From the NCBI RefSeq assembly GCF_001425785.1, contig NZ_LMDI01000001.1, forward strand, positions 232,865-296,864: a stretch of 64,000 nt of DNA. The letters run 5' to 3'. This document shows, piece by piece, positions 48,709 to 58,642 of the stretch. Position numbers and translations under genes: made by a program. Within the stretch, counting starts at the first letter, position 1; each line of letters starts with the position of its first letter. Origin of the DNA: Rhizobacter sp. Root1221. GTDB lineage: Bacteria; Pseudomonadota; Gammaproteobacteria; Burkholderiales; Burkholderiaceae_C. Below the pieces are notes generated by a model. It did no database searches. It saw nothing but the letters and a program-made list of their open reading frames with translations, and was not told where the DNA came from.

Positions 48709-51027
48709 ATGCGAACTCCCCCCGCCTTCACTGTGTCCTGTCCGAACCTTGCCCGCCCCACCATCGTTGCGATGGCGGTGGCCGCCGCCTTGGCTAGCGC
48801 TCCGGCGTTTGCCGTCGAGCCGTTCGTGCTGAAGGACATCCGTGTCGAAGGCCTGCAGCGTTCCGACGCCGGCACGGTGTTCGCTGCGCTGCCGTTCCGC
48901 GTGGGCGACACCTACAACGACTCCAAGGGCGCCGCCGCGCTGCGCGCGCTGTTCGCCACCGGCCTTTTCAAGGACGTGCGCATCGAGGTCGATGGCGACG
49001 TGATCGTCGTGATCGTCGAGGAACGTTCGGTCATCGCGAACATCGACTTCGTGGGCCTGAAGGAGTTCGACAAGGACGCCCTCAGCAAATCCCTGAAAGA
49101 CTTCGGCATCTCGGAAGGCATGCCGTTCGACAAGGCGCTGGCCGACCGCGCCGAGCAGGAACTCAAGCGCCAGTACCTGACGCGCAGCCTCTACGGCGCC
49201 GAGGTGGTCACCACCGTCACCCCGCAGGAGCGCAACCGGGTCAACGTGACGTTCACCGTCACCGAAGGCGCCGCCGCCAAGATCAAGGAAATCCGCATCA
49301 CCGGGAACAAGGTGTTCTCGGAAAGCACGCTGAAGGGCCAGCTGGACCTCAACGACGGCGGATGGCTCAACTGGTACACCAAGGCCGACCGCTACTCGCG
49401 CTCCAAGCTCACGGCCGACCTGGAAACCCTCCGGTCCTACTACCTGAACCGCGGCTACCTCGAGTTCGCCGTCGAATCCACCCAGGTGGCCATTTCGCCG
49501 GACAAGCAGGACATCACGATCACGGTCAACGTGGTCGAAGGCCAGAAGTACACCGTCACCGCCGTCAAGCTCGAGGGCGAGTACCTGGGCAAGGAAGAGG
49601 AATTCAAGGCCCTCGTGAAGATTCGCCCGGGTGAACCCTACCGCGCGGAATCCGTGGCCGAGACCACCAAGGCCTTCACCGAGAAGTTCGGCAACTTCGG
49701 CTACGCGTTTGCCCGCATCGATTCGCGCCCGGAAATCGACCGCGCGAGCGGCCAGGTGGCCATCACGCTCTTTGCCGAGCCGGCGCGCCGCGTGTACGTG
49801 CGCCGCTTCAACGTGTCGGGCAACAGCCGCACGCGCGACGAGGTGGTGCGCCGCGAATTCCGCCAGTTCGAATCGTCGTGGTACGACGGCCGCCGCATCA
49901 AGCTCTCGCGCGACCGCGTTGACCGCCTCGGTTACTTCAAGGAAGTCAACGTCGAGACCAACGAGGTGCCGGGCACGGCCGACCAGGTCGACCTGAACAT
50001 GAACGTGGTCGAGAAACCCACCGGCAACCTGATGCTGGGTGCCGGCTTCTCGAGCGCCGACCGCTTCTCGCTGAGCGGCTCCATCAAGCAGGACAACGTG
50101 TTCGGCTCGGGCACGTACCTCGGCATCGAGGTCAACACCAGCAAGTCGAACCGCAACCTGGTGCTGAGCGCGTCCGACCCGTACTTCACCATCGACGGCA
50201 TCTCGCGTTCGTACGACCTGTTCTATCGCACCAGCCGCCCGGTCAACAGCCAGGGTGAGGACTACAAGCTCGTGACCCCTGGCGCGTCGGTGCGGTTCGG
50301 CGTGCCGTTCACGGAGTACGACACGGTGTTTTTCGGTCTCGGCATCGAGCAGACCGACATCCGCGGCGACTTCGGCATGCCGTTGCAGTACCGCCGCTAC
50401 CGCAGCGAGTTCGGCGAGAAAAGCACATCGGTGCCACTGACCCTCGGCTGGACCCGTGACGGCCGCGACAGCGTGCTGGTGCCCAACGAAGGCCAGTACA
50501 AGCGCATCAACATCGACTGGGGCGTCGCCGGTGACACCCGTTACGTGCGCACGAACGCGCAGTTCCAGCACTACTGGCCCATCACGAAGCAGTACACCTT
50601 CGCGTTCAACGCCGAGGGCGGCTACGGCAAGGGCCTGCAAGGCCGGCCGTACCCGATCTTCAAGAACTTCTACGGCGGCGGCCTGGGCACGGTGCGTGCC
50701 TTCGACCAGAGCTCGCTCGGCGAGGTGGACTTTGCCGGCGCCTACCTGGGTGGTTCGAAGCGCATCAACCTGAACGGCGAGTTGTACCTGCCGGTGCCGG
50801 GCACCGGCAACGACCGCACGCTGCGCATCTTCGCGTACACCGACGTGGGCAACGTCTGGGGCGAGCGCGAGAAGGTCGACGTCGACGGCCTGCGGGCGTC
50901 CGCTGGCCTGGGGTTGAGCTGGGTGTCGCCCATCGGGCCGCTGAAGCTCAGCTACGGCTCGCCCATCCGCTCCAAGCCAAGCGATAGAATCAGCCGTTTC
51001 CAATTCCAAATCGGGACCGCGTTCTAA
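48709..51027 (+). CDS. bamA: Outer membrane protein assembly factor BamA
   Basis: A 772-residue Omp85 protein, the central beta-barrel of the BAM machine. A signal peptide ends near ASAPAFA, five POTRA domains occupy about residues 37-435, and a 16-stranded barrel follows, with the family motifs VRGF-like VRAFDQSSLG region and GLSWVSPIGPLKLSY. The last residue is Phe, as expected for a barrel signal. It works with BamB and BamD, both encoded in this window. Its stop overlaps skp (TAATG). Confidence 0.97.
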   Translation: MRTPPAFTVSCPNLARPTIVAMAVAAALASAPAFAVEPFVLKDIRVEGLQRSDAGTVFAALPFRVGDTYNDSKGAAALRALFATGLFKDVRIEVDGDVIVVIVEERSVIANIDFVGLKEFDKDALSKSLKDFGISEGMPFDKALADRAEQELKRQYLTRSLYGAEVVTTVTPQERNRVNVTFTVTEGAAAKIKEIRITGNKVFSESTLKGQLDLNDGGWLNWYTKADRYSRSKLTADLETLRSYYLNRGYLEFAVESTQVAISPDKQDITITVNVVEGQKYTVTAVKLEGEYLGKEEEFKALVKIRPGEPYRAESVAETTKAFTEKFGNFGYAFARIDSRPEIDRASGQVAITLFAEPARRVYVRRFNVSGNSRTRDEVVRREFRQFESSWYDGRRIKLSRDRVDRLGYFKEVNVETNEVPGTADQVDLNMNVVEKPTGNLMLGAGFSSADRFSLSGSIKQDNVFGSGTYLGIEVNTSKSNRNLVLSASDPYFTIDGISRSYDLFYRTSRPVNSQGEDYKLVTPGASVRFGVPFTEYDTVFFGLGIEQTDIRGDFGMPLQYRRYRSEFGEKSTSVPLTLGWTRDGRDSVLVPNEGQYKRINIDWGVAGDTRYVRTNAQFQHYWPITKQYTFAFNAEGGYGKGLQGRPYPIFKNFYGGGLGTVRAFDQSSLGEVDFAGAYLGGSKRINLNGELYLPVPGTGNDRTLRIFAYTDVGNVWGEREKVDVDGLRASAGLGLSWVSPIGPLKLSYGSPIRSKPSDRISRFQFQIGTAF

Positions 51028-51542
51028 TGAAAAGCCCTCTGGTGAAGTGCGTTCTGGCCGCCGCAAGCCTGGCTTGGACGGCATCGGCGGCGCAAGCGCA
51101 GGAGTTGAAGATCGGCTACGTCAACAGCGACGCCGTGCTTCGTGATGCGGTGCCGGCGAAAGCCGCGCTCAACAAGCTCCAGGTCGAGTTCACCAAGCGG
51201 GAAAAGGAACTCACCGACATGGGCGCGCGCCTCAAGGCCGCTGGTGACCGCTTCGACCGCGACCAGCCCACCATGCTGGAGTCCGACAAGGTCCGCCGCC
51301 AGCGCGAGTTGATCGAGCAAGACCGCGAGTTCCAGCGCAAGCGCCGTGAATACCAGGAAGACCTGAGCCAGCGCCGCAACGAAGAGCTGGCCTCGGTGGT
51401 CGAGCGTGCCCAGAAGGCGATCAAGAAGATCGCGGAAGACGAGAAGTACGACCTCGTCATCCAGGAGGTGCTGTTCAGCAGCAAGCGCATCGACATCACC
51501 GACAAGGTGATCAAGGCCCTCGACGCCCAATCGGGCAAGTGA
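51027..51542 (+). CDS. skp: Periplasmic chaperone Skp (OmpH)
   Basis: A 171-residue periplasmic trimeric chaperone for unfolded outer membrane proteins. A signal peptide ends at ASAAQAQE, then [15 protein letters not shown] and a long helical hairpin rich in Arg, Glu and Lys ([20 protein letters not shown]) that forms the tentacles. It acts between Sec export and the BAM machine encoded just upstream. The start overlaps the bamA stop and its own stop overlaps lpxD (GTGA). Confidence 0.95.
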   Translation: MKSPLVKCVLAAASLAWTASAAQAQELKIGYVNSDAVLRDAVPAKAALNKLQVEFTKREKELTDMGARLKAAGDRFDRDQPTMLESDKVRRQRELIEQDREFQRKRREYQEDLSQRRNEELASVVERAQKAIKKIAEDEKYDLVIQEVLFSSKRIDITDKVIKALDAQSGK

Positions 51543-52573
51543 ACGCGGTGGCCACGATCACCCTGGGTGACATCGCTGCCCATCTCGGCGGCGAGCTCAC
51601 CGGCGACCCCCTCCTGACGATCGACCGTGTCGGCCCGCTCGAGAGCGCCACGCCCCACACGATCTCCTTCATCTCCAATCCGCGTTACCAGGCCCAGCTG
51701 GCGTCGTCGTCTGCCGGCTGCGTGATCGTGGGTCCGGCGTTGCGAGATGCGGCGCTCGCCCGCGGGGCCGCGCTCGTGCTGCCCGATCCGTACCTCGCGT
51801 TCGCCCGGCTCACCCAGTGGTGGGTGGCCCAGCACCGCCCGCCCGTCACGCCCGGGGTGCACCCCACCGCCGTGGTCGACCCGTCGGCCCGCGTGGCGGC
51901 CAGTGCCAGCGTCGGCCCGTTCGTGGTCATCGAGGCCGACGCCGTGATCGGCGAGGGCGCGCAGATCGGCGCGCACGGTTTCGTGGGCCGCGGGTCCACC
52001 ATCGGCGCCGACACCCGTTTTGCCCCGCGTGTGACGTTCAACCACGGCTGCCACATCGGCGCCCGTGGCATGCTGCACCCGGGGGTGGTGGTGGGTGGCG
52101 ACGGCTTCGGCTTCGCGCCCAACCAGGGGCGGTGGGAAAAAATCGAGCAACTGGGTGGCGTGCGCATCGGCGACGACGTCGAGATCGGCTCCAACACCTG
52201 CGTGGACCGCGGGGCGCTCGACGACACGGTGCTGGAAGAGGGCGTCAAGCTCGACAACCTGATCCAGATCGCCCACAACGTGAAGGTGGGTGCATTCACC
52301 GCCATGGCCGGGTGTGCCGGCGTGGCCGGCAGCACGGTCATCGGCAAGCACTGCACCATCGGCGGTGCCGCGATGATCGTGGGCCACCTGAAGATCGCCG
52401 ACCACGTCAACATCTCGGGTTGCACTGCCGTGACCCGCTCCATTTCGAAGCCGGGCGTGTACACCGGCCTGTTCCCCATGGACGACAATGCAACCTGGGA
52501 AAAGAACGCCGCGACCCTGCGCAACCTGCATGCCTTGCGCGATCGCGTGCGTGCCCTGGAAAAGAAGAACTAG
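51539..52573 (+). CDS. lpxD: UDP-3-O-(3-hydroxyacyl)glucosamine N-acyltransferase
   Basis: A 344-residue lipid A enzyme that adds the second 3-hydroxyacyl chain to UDP-3-O-acylglucosamine. An N-terminal uridine-binding domain is followed by a left-handed beta-helix of hexapeptide repeats ([36 protein letters not shown]) and a C-terminal helix. The catalytic His lies in [11 protein letters not shown]. The start is GTG at 51539, overlapping the skp stop. First of the four-gene lpxD-fabZ-lpxA-lpxB run. Confidence 0.96.
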   Translation: MNAVATITLGDIAAHLGGELTGDPLLTIDRVGPLESATPHTISFISNPRYQAQLASSSAGCVIVGPALRDAALARGAALVLPDPYLAFARLTQWWVAQHRPPVTPGVHPTAVVDPSARVAASASVGPFVVIEADAVIGEGAQIGAHGFVGRGSTIGADTRFAPRVTFNHGCHIGARGMLHPGVVVGGDGFGFAPNQGRWEKIEQLGGVRIGDDVEIGSNTCVDRGALDDTVLEEGVKLDNLIQIAHNVKVGAFTAMAGCAGVAGSTVIGKHCTIGGAAMIVGHLKIADHVNISGCTAVTRSISKPGVYTGLFPMDDNATWEKNAATLRNLHALRDRVRALEKKN

Positions 52574-52579
52574 CTCACC

Positions 52580-53023
52580 ATGATGGACATCTACGAAATT
52601 CTCAAGAAGCTGCCGCACCGCTACCCCATCCTGATGGTGGACCGCGTGCTGCACATCGAACCCGGCAAGGACATCAAGGCGCTGAAAAACGTCAGCGCGA
52701 ACGAGCCTTACTTCACCGGCCACTTCCCCTCGCGCCCGGTGATGCCGGGTGTGCTGATGGTCGAAGCGCTCGCCCAAGCCGCCGGCCTGCTGTCGTTCGC
52801 CACCTTCGGCGTCCAGCAGGACGAGAATTCGGTGTTCTACTTCGCCGGCATCGACGGTGCGCGGTTCAAGCGCCCCGTGCAGCCGGGCGACCAACTGATC
52901 CTCGACGTCACCCTTGACCGCGCGAAGGCCGGCATCTTCAAGTTCACGGGCCGGGCGTCCGTCGACGGCGAACTGGCCGTCGAAGCCGGCCTGATGTGCA
53001 CGATGCGCCGCGTGGTGCCTTGA
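52580..53023 (+). CDS. fabZ: 3-hydroxyacyl-ACP dehydratase FabZ
   Basis: A 147-residue hot-dog fold dehydratase that removes water from 3-hydroxyacyl-ACP in fatty acid elongation. The catalytic pair is His48 ([14 protein letters not shown]) and Glu62 ([11 protein letters not shown]). It competes with LpxA for 3-hydroxyacyl-ACP, so it sits at the branch between phospholipid and lipid A synthesis; the neighbouring lpx genes reflect this. Six bases after lpxD. Confidence 0.97.
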   Translation: MMDIYEILKKLPHRYPILMVDRVLHIEPGKDIKALKNVSANEPYFTGHFPSRPVMPGVLMVEALAQAAGLLSFATFGVQQDENSVFYFAGIDGARFKRPVQPGDQLILDVTLDRAKAGIFKFTGRASVDGELAVEAGLMCTMRRVVP

Positions 53024-53037
53024 CCGGGAGAACCGCG

Positions 53038-53826
53038 ATGGCAACGATCCACCCTACCGCCGTCATCGAACCGGGCGCCCAGCTGGGCGCCAACGTCTCG
53101 GTCGGCCCCTACAGCGTGATCGGTGCGAACGTGCGCATCGGCGAGGGCAGCCAGATCGGTCCGCACGTGGTCATCCAGGGCCACACCACGATCGGCCGCG
53201 ACAACCGCATCTTCCAGTTCGCCTCCCTCGGGGCCGAGCCGCAGGACAAGAAGTACGGCGGTGAACCCACGCAGCTGGTCATCGGCGACCGCAACCTGAT
53301 CCGCGAGTTCGTCACGTTCAACCTGGGCACCGTCCAGGACGGTGGCGTCACGCGCCTGGGCGATGACAACTGGATCATGGCGTACGTGCACCTCGCGCAC
53401 GACTGCCAGCTCGGCAACCACGTGACCATCTCCAACAGCACGCAGTTGGCCGGGCACGTCCAGATCGGCAACTGGGTCACGCTGGGCGGCCTCACGCACA
53501 TCCACCAGTTCTGCAAGGTGGGCGACCACGTGATGACCGGCATGGGCTCGGCCATCGCGCAGGACGTGCCGCCGTTCATGATCACCACCGGCGCGCCGGC
53601 CGAGATCCGTGGCCTCAACGCCGAAGGGTTGCGCCGCCGCGGCTTCTCGCCCGAGCGGGTGGCCGTCATCAAGCAGATGCACAAGGTGCTGTACCGCCAG
53701 GGCCTGACGTTCGACGCGGCCCGGGAAGGCATCGACGCGCTGGCCGGCACCGTGCCGGAAGCCGACGGAGACGTGGCCCTGATGGCCCGTTTCCTCGCCG
53801 ACTCCACCCGTGGCATCGTTCGCTGA
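53038..53826 (+). CDS. lpxA: UDP-N-acetylglucosamine acyltransferase
   Basis: A 262-residue trimeric enzyme catalysing the first step of lipid A synthesis, O-acylation of UDP-GlcNAc. Hexapeptide repeats form the left-handed helix ([20 protein letters not shown]), and the catalytic His is near residue 121 in [14 protein letters not shown]. The C-terminal helical domain is present. The ATG at 53038 with a GGGAG site is chosen over an in-frame upstream ATG at 52996 inside fabZ. Confidence 0.97.
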   Translation: MATIHPTAVIEPGAQLGANVSVGPYSVIGANVRIGEGSQIGPHVVIQGHTTIGRDNRIFQFASLGAEPQDKKYGGEPTQLVIGDRNLIREFVTFNLGTVQDGGVTRLGDDNWIMAYVHLAHDCQLGNHVTISNSTQLAGHVQIGNWVTLGGLTHIHQFCKVGDHVMTGMGSAIAQDVPPFMITTGAPAEIRGLNAEGLRRRGFSPERVAVIKQMHKVLYRQGLTFDAAREGIDALAGTVPEADGDVALMARFLADSTRGIVR

Positions 53827-53835
53827 CCGCGCGGC

Positions 53836-54981
53836 ATGTCGACCGACTCTCCGCGTTTCGCGATGGTCGCGGGCGAGGCGTCCGGCGACCTGCTCGCCGG
53901 GTTGCTGCTGGGCGGGCTGAAAACCCGCTGGCCGGGCCTGCAGTCGCACGGCATCGGTGGCCCGCGCATGGCGGCCCAGGGCTTCGAGGCCTGGTGGCCT
54001 CACAGCAAGCTCGCCGTCCGGGGTTACCTCGAGGTGCTGCTGCGCCTGCGCGAGCTGCTGGGCATCCGCAAGTCCCTCGGTGACCGCTTGTTGCGCGAAC
54101 GGCCCGACGCCTTCATCGGCATCGACGCGCCCGACTTCAACCTGGGCCTGGAGACCCGGCTGAAGGCCCAGGGCATCAAGTCCATCCATTTCGTCAGCCC
54201 GTCGGTGTGGGCCTGGCGGGGCGAGCGCATCCTGAAGATCGGTGCGGCGGTGGACCACATGCTGTGCCTGTTCCCCTTCGAGCCGGCCATGTACGCGAAA
54301 CATGGCATCGCGGCCACGTACGTGGGCCATCCGCTGGCTGATGCCATCCCGCTCGAGGTGCCGCGTGCACCGGCGCGCGCGGCCCTCGGCCTGGCACCGG
54401 ACGACACCGTGGTGGCGCTGCTGCCGGGCAGCCGGCGCAGCGAGGTCAAGTACATCGCGCCGCGGCTGCTTGCCGCGGCCACGCTGATGAAGCGCCGGCG
54501 GCCCGGTCTCAAGTTCGTGTTCCCGGTGGTGCCGGGGTTGCGCGACATGGTGGAGCCCTTGGTGCGCAGCGAGGCCGCGGACACCGGTGTCATGCTGCTC
54601 GATGGCCAATCACACGAAGCGCTGGCGGCGTGTGACGTCACGCTGATCGGCAGCGGCACCGCCACGCTCGAAGCGGCGCTGTTCAAGCGGCCCATGGTCA
54701 TCACCTACAACATGAACTGGCTCGAATGGCACCGCCTGCGGCGCCTGCAGTACCAGCCTTGGGTGGGGTTGCCCAACATCCTGTCGAACGACTTCGTGGT
54801 GCCGGAACTGCTCCAGGACGCCGGCCACCCCGAGGCGCTGGCGAACGCTGCGTTCGACTGGCTCGACGACCCGGCCCGCTGTGCCCAGGTCGTGGCACGG
54901 TTCGACGCGCTCCACCGGCAGCTTCGCTGCAACACCGCCCAGGCGGCCACCGATGCGATCGAAAAAGTCCTCCGGGCCTGA
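53836..54981 (+). CDS. lpxB: Lipid-A-disaccharide synthase
   Basis: A 381-residue GT19 glycosyltransferase that joins UDP-2,3-diacylglucosamine and lipid X into the lipid A disaccharide. Landmarks are [13 protein letters not shown] near the start, [26 protein letters not shown] and the donor-site [14 protein letters not shown]. It ends overlapping rnhB by 29 bases. Because lpxH/lpxI, which act before it, are not here, the pathway is only partly encoded in this window. Confidence 0.96.
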   Translation: MSTDSPRFAMVAGEASGDLLAGLLLGGLKTRWPGLQSHGIGGPRMAAQGFEAWWPHSKLAVRGYLEVLLRLRELLGIRKSLGDRLLRERPDAFIGIDAPDFNLGLETRLKAQGIKSIHFVSPSVWAWRGERILKIGAAVDHMLCLFPFEPAMYAKHGIAATYVGHPLADAIPLEVPRAPARAALGLAPDDTVVALLPGSRRSEVKYIAPRLLAAATLMKRRRPGLKFVFPVVPGLRDMVEPLVRSEAADTGVMLLDGQSHEALAACDVTLIGSGTATLEAALFKRPMVITYNMNWLEWHRLRRLQYQPWVGLPNILSNDFVVPELLQDAGHPEALANAAFDWLDDPARCAQVVARFDALHRQLRCNTAQAATDAIEKVLRA

Positions 54982-55591
54982 GCAACTCGGGCTGCACTTC
55001 GATGTGGTCGGTTTGCTGGCCGGGGTGGACGAGGCCGGGCGCGGGCCGCTCGCCGGGCCGGTGGTGGCCGCGGCGGTCATCCTCGATGACCTGAACCCCA
55101 TCGCAGGGCTCGACGACTCGAAGAAGCTCACCGCGCGCACCCGCGAGCGCCTGTTCGACGAGATCCGTGCGAAGGCCCTGTGCGCCTGCATCGCCGAGGC
55201 CACCGTCGAGGAGATCGACCGCCTCAACATCCTCCACGCCACCATGCTGGCCATGAAGCGGGCTGTCGAAGGCCTGCGCCTGAAACCCGCCAAAGTGCTC
55301 GTGGACGGCAATCGCCTGCCGGTGCTGAAGATGGCCGCCGAGGCCATCGTGCAGGGGGACGCGAAGGTGCAGGCCATCTCCGCAGCGTCCATCCTGGCGA
55401 AGGTGCACCGCGACCGGCTTCTCCAGACGCTGCACGAAGCCCATCCCGAGTACGGGTTCGACGGCCACAAGGGTTACCCCACCGCCGAACACCTCGAGGC
55501 CCTTCGCCGCCATGGCGCCTGCGTGCACCACCGCCGTTCGTTCGCCCCGGTGCGCGAGGTCATCTCGGTGACCGTGGTGTCGTCTGCATGA
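54953..55591 (+). CDS. rnhB: Ribonuclease HII
   Basis: A 212-residue RNase HII that cuts RNA in RNA-DNA hybrids and starts removal of single ribonucleotides from DNA. The active-site segment [20 protein letters not shown] begins with Asp26 and Glu27. Conserved [17 protein letters not shown] and the [11 protein letters not shown] end are present. The ATG at 54953 lies inside lpxB, overlapping by 29 bases; a longer in-frame start deeper in lpxB is unlikely. Its TGA overlaps the methyltransferase start (ATGA). Confidence 0.95.
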   Translation: MRSKKSSGPEQLGLHFDVVGLLAGVDEAGRGPLAGPVVAAAVILDDLNPIAGLDDSKKLTARTRERLFDEIRAKALCACIAEATVEEIDRLNILHATMLAMKRAVEGLRLKPAKVLVDGNRLPVLKMAAEAIVQGDAKVQAISAASILAKVHRDRLLQTLHEAHPEYGFDGHKGYPTAEHLEALRRHGACVHHRRSFAPVREVISVTVVSSA

Positions 55592-56358
55592 GCGTCAAGG
55601 CCATCACGTCGCGCGACAACCCGCTGCTGGTGCGGCTGCGCAAGCTCGCGGGGGACGCCGGGGCCTACCGCAAGCATGGTGAAGTGTGGATCGAAGGTGA
55701 CCACCTGGTGTCGGCGTTCCTGCAGCGGGGCGGTCACGCGCCACAGGCGGTGATCACCGAGCGGGGGTGGGAAGACCACCGCCTGCGTGACCTCGCGAAC
55801 CGTGCCGACAGCATCGCCATCGTGTCCGACACGCTGATGGCAGGCCTCAGCACACTCGAATCACCGGCCCCCATCGCGTTTGCCGTGCCCTGGTCGGGCG
55901 CGTTGCCGCCTCGGCCGGGCCTGCCCACCGTCGTGCTCGACCGGCTCCAGGATGCCGGCAACGTGGGTGCCGTTTTGCGCAGCGCCTCCGCGTTCGGGTT
56001 CAAGCAGGTCGTGGCCCTGAAGGGCAGTGCGGCGCTGTGGTCCCCGAAGGTGCTGCGTGCGGGCATGGGCGCGCATTTCGCGCTGCACCTCGCCGAAGGC
56101 GGCGACGTGGCGTCGCTGCAGGCGCTGGGGGTGCCGCTCGTGGCCACCAGCTCGCATGCCACCCACGCGTTGCACGAGGTGGTGTTGCCATGGCCGTGTG
56201 CGTGGGTGATGGGGCACGAGGGGCAGGGCGTGTCCGATGCGCTGTTGGCCCAGTGTGCGCTGTCGGTGCGCATCCCGCAGCCGGGCGGCGAGGAATCGCT
56301 CAACGTCGCGGCAGCGGCCGCCGTGTGCCTGTACGAGTCCGCCCGCCAGCGCAGCTGA
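55588..56358 (+). CDS. SpoU/TrmH-family RNA 2'-O-methyltransferase
   Basis: A 256-residue SPOUT methyltransferase that would methylate a ribose 2'-O on rRNA or tRNA using SAM. The trefoil-knot motifs are [30 protein letters not shown] and [19 protein letters not shown]. An N-terminal SpoU substrate-binding domain (about residues 1-90) precedes. The exact target nucleotide is not readable; relatives include the rnhB-linked 23S rRNA methyltransferases of Burkholderiales. It is the last gene of the rpsB supercluster, overlapping rnhB by 4 bases. Confidence 0.92.
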   Translation: MSVKAITSRDNPLLVRLRKLAGDAGAYRKHGEVWIEGDHLVSAFLQRGGHAPQAVITERGWEDHRLRDLANRADSIAIVSDTLMAGLSTLESPAPIAFAVPWSGALPPRPGLPTVVLDRLQDAGNVGAVLRSASAFGFKQVVALKGSAALWSPKVLRAGMGAHFALHLAEGGDVASLQALGVPLVATSSHATHALHEVVLPWPCAWVMGHEGQGVSDALLAQCALSVRIPQPGGEESLNVAAAAAVCLYESARQRS

Positions 56359-56542
56359 GTGGTGCCGTCAGGCATCGTGGTCGACAAAGCCTGGACGGCA
56401 ACACCCTTTGGCGTGTCAACACGCGACTGGACGGCTATTCTTCGGACGGGACCCCGCATCGCGGTCCAGGCCTCGTCCGCGCTCGACGTCGCGGTTTGAC
56501 CGCCTGGCCATTCCACCACCCCTCCAACCCGAAGGCTCGTCC

Positions 56543-57532
56543 ATGCACATCCTCTCCTCCATGACGCGCGCCGTCCGCGCCGCGTTCCTGTCCTCCGCGG
56601 TGATCCTGGGCGTGTTGGGCGCCTCGGTGTCCACGCCGGTGCTTGCCGATGCGCCGATGGTCAAGACCCAGGCCCCCGGTTACTTCCGATTGATGGTGGG
56701 CGATTTCGAGGTCACCGCGGTCAGCGATGGCACCGTGCTGCTGCCCATGGACCAGTTGCTGCACCAGCCGGCCGCCAAGACGAAGGCGGCCATCACCAAG
56801 GCCCACCTCACCCTTCCCACCGAAACGTCGGTCAATGCCTACCTCGTCAACACGGGCTCGAAGCTCGTGCTGGTCGACGCCGGCGCGGGCGCCCTGTTCG
56901 GGCCCACGCTGGGCAAGCTGGTCGACAACATCCGCGCCGCCGGCTTCACGCCGGAGCAGGTGGACGACATCGTGATCACCCACCTGCACCCGGACCACAT
57001 CGGCGGAGTGGCCGCCCAGGGCAGCCTGGTGTTCCCGAACGCCACGGTCCATGCCGACAAGCGCGAGTCCGACTACTGGTTGTCGCAGTCGCGCATGGAC
57101 GCGGCACCCAAGGCGTCCCAGGGCTTCTTCCAGGGGGCGATGGCGTCGCTGAATCCGTACATCGCCGCGGGCAAGTACAAGCCGTTCGAGGCCGATGGCG
57201 ACATCGTGCCGGGTGTGCGTTCGGTAGCCGCCCACGGGCACACCGAAGGCCACACCTTGTACGCGGTGGAGAGCAAGGGCCAGAAGCTCCTGCTGATGGG
57301 TGACCTGATCCACGTGGGCGCGGTGCAGTTCGACCACCCCGGGGTGACGATCGCCTTCGACACCGACGAGCCTCGGGCAGCCAAGGCGCGGGCCAAGGTG
57401 TTTGCCCAGGCCGCGAAGGACGGTACCCTGATGGGTGCGTCCCACCTGCAGTTCCCGGGGCTCGGGTACCTGCAGGCGGCAGGCAAGGGCTACCGCTGGA
57501 TCCCGGTCAACTACGGCACGTTGCTCAAGTGA
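56543..57532 (+). CDS. Secreted metallo-beta-lactamase-fold hydrolase, methyl parathion hydrolase-like
   Basis: A 329-residue exported protein (signal peptide about residues 1-36, ending TPVLADA). The zinc ligands of an MBL hydrolase are complete: His147, His149, Asp151 and His152 (THLHPDHIGG), His233, Asp254 (LLMGDLIHVG) and His301 (ASHLQFPG). Recalled methyl parathion hydrolase (331 residues) has its ligands at 147, 149, 151, 152, 234, 255 and 302 and shares whole phrases such as ETSVNAYLVNTGSKLVLVD. MPH-type enzymes hydrolyse organophosphates and lactones such as dihydrocoumarin. The ancestral activity is probably lactone or ester hydrolysis; the natural substrate here is unknown. It sits between the rRNA methyltransferase and ppsR with its own 184-base upstream gap. 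Confidence 0.88.
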   Translation: MHILSSMTRAVRAAFLSSAVILGVLGASVSTPVLADAPMVKTQAPGYFRLMVGDFEVTAVSDGTVLLPMDQLLHQPAAKTKAAITKAHLTLPTETSVNAYLVNTGSKLVLVDAGAGALFGPTLGKLVDNIRAAGFTPEQVDDIVITHLHPDHIGGVAAQGSLVFPNATVHADKRESDYWLSQSRMDAAPKASQGFFQGAMASLNPYIAAGKYKPFEADGDIVPGVRSVAAHGHTEGHTLYAVESKGQKLLLMGDLIHVGAVQFDHPGVTIAFDTDEPRAAKARAKVFAQAAKDGTLMGASHLQFPGLGYLQAAGKGYRWIPVNYGTLLK

Positions 57533-57538
57533 CGGTGG

Positions 57539-57592
57539 GGGAAGGCCGGGAGGCCTTCCCGATCTCGAGGAAAGGCCGACCCTCGGGCCTTC
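57539..57592. terminator. Paired hairpins between convergent hydrolase and ppsR genes
   Basis: GGGAAGGCC 57539-57547 pairs with GGCCTTCCC 57552-57560 around GGGA, a perfect 9-bp stem. A second, AAGGCC/GGCCTT (57572-57591), overlaps the ppsR stop. Neither has a T tract, but both lie in a 58-base convergent gap and could work from both sides. Confidence 0.6.
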
Positions 57593-58412
57593 AGTACATG
57601 AGGCGGTCGGGGCGGATGTCCCGGAGGATCGTGGTGGCGATTTCCTCGATGGACTTGTGCGTGGACGAGAGCCACGAGATGCCTTCGCGGCGCATCATGG
57701 CCTCGGCCTCGGACACTTCGTGGCGGCAGTTCTCGATGCTGGCGTACTTGCTGTTGGGCCGGCGCTCGTTGCGGATCTCGCAGAGCCGTTCAGGCGCGAT
57801 GGTGAGTCCGAAACACTTGCTTTTGTGCGGGGCGAGGCTGGCGGGGATGGCCCGGCGATCGAAGTCTTCGGGGATCAGCGGGTAGTTGGCCGCCTTGATG
57901 CCGTGCTGCATGGCGAGGTACAGCGAGGTGGGGGTCTTGCCGCTGCGGCTCACGCCCACCAGGATCACGTCGGCCTGCTCCAGGTTCTTGGCCGACTGGC
58001 CGTCGTCGTGGGCCAGCGAGAAGTTGATGGCCTCGATGCGGTCCGTGTACTCCTGGCTCTTCGAGATGTCGGAGAAGCGCCCCACGCGGTGGTTGGACGT
58101 GATGCCGAACTCGGTTTCCAGCGGCTCGATGAAGGTGTTGAACATGTCCAGCACCATGCCCTTGCACTGGGTCTTCAGGATGGTGAGGATCTCCGAGTCG
58201 ACCAGCGTGACGAACACGATGGACCGGCGGCCCTCGAGCTCGGTGGTGTGGTTGATCTCGCGGACCACCTGGTGCACCTTGTCGACCGTGTCGATGAACG
58301 GCCGGCGCACGTGGCGCGGCTTGATCGCGAACTGGGCCAGGATCGAGTTGCCGAAGGTTTCGGCGGTGATGCCGGTGCCGTCCGAGATGAAGTAAACGGT
58401 GCGATTGAGCAT
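57591..58412 (-). CDS. ppsR: PEP synthase regulatory protein (kinase/pyrophosphorylase)
   Basis: A 273-residue DUF299 enzyme that inactivates PEP synthase by ADP-dependent phosphorylation and reactivates it by phosphate-dependent dephosphorylation. The N-terminal RTVYFISDGTGITAETFGNS and the P-loop GVSRSGKTPTSLYLA followed by AANYPLIPED are diagnostic. I chose ATG 58412, which gives the usual length; ATG 58457 would add 15 residues. It is divergent from ppsA, its target, with about 230 bases between the start codons. Confidence 0.96.
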   Translation of the reverse strand: MLNRTVYFISDGTGITAETFGNSILAQFAIKPRHVRRPFIDTVDKVHQVVREINHTTELEGRRSIVFVTLVDSEILTILKTQCKGMVLDMFNTFIEPLETEFGITSNHRVGRFSDISKSQEYTDRIEAINFSLAHDDGQSAKNLEQADVILVGVSRSGKTPTSLYLAMQHGIKAANYPLIPEDFDRRAIPASLAPHKSKCFGLTIAPERLCEIRNERRPNSKYASIENCRHEVSEAEAMMRREGISWLSSTHKSIEEIATTILRDIRPDRLMY

Positions 58413-58447
58413 GGGAAACGGGCCGGAGCGCGGGCCGGAGCGGGAAT

Positions 58448-58476
58448 CCGACATCATAGGCAAAAGCCCGTAGAAT
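58448..58476 (+). promoter_or_regulatory. Candidate ppsA promoter
   Basis: CCGACA at 58448-58453 (four of six matches to the -35 consensus), 17-base spacer, TAGAAT at 58471-58476. Transcription would start near 58483, giving a leader of about 160 bases before ppsA. The region also holds the possible longer ppsR starts. Confidence 0.45.
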
Positions 58477-58642
58477 GACGCTCAAGTCTTCCCCCCAATA
58501 TGCAACGGTCCGTGCTCACGCCCACCCCCGCCTCGCGCCTGACCGTGCGCCGCCGCCATCTGCTGGAGCCCTTTGAGCTTTGCTCGGGTTCGCTGGGCCG
58601 CCCTGGGAACACACCGGTTTTTCATCATCACGGAGCTCTCCC

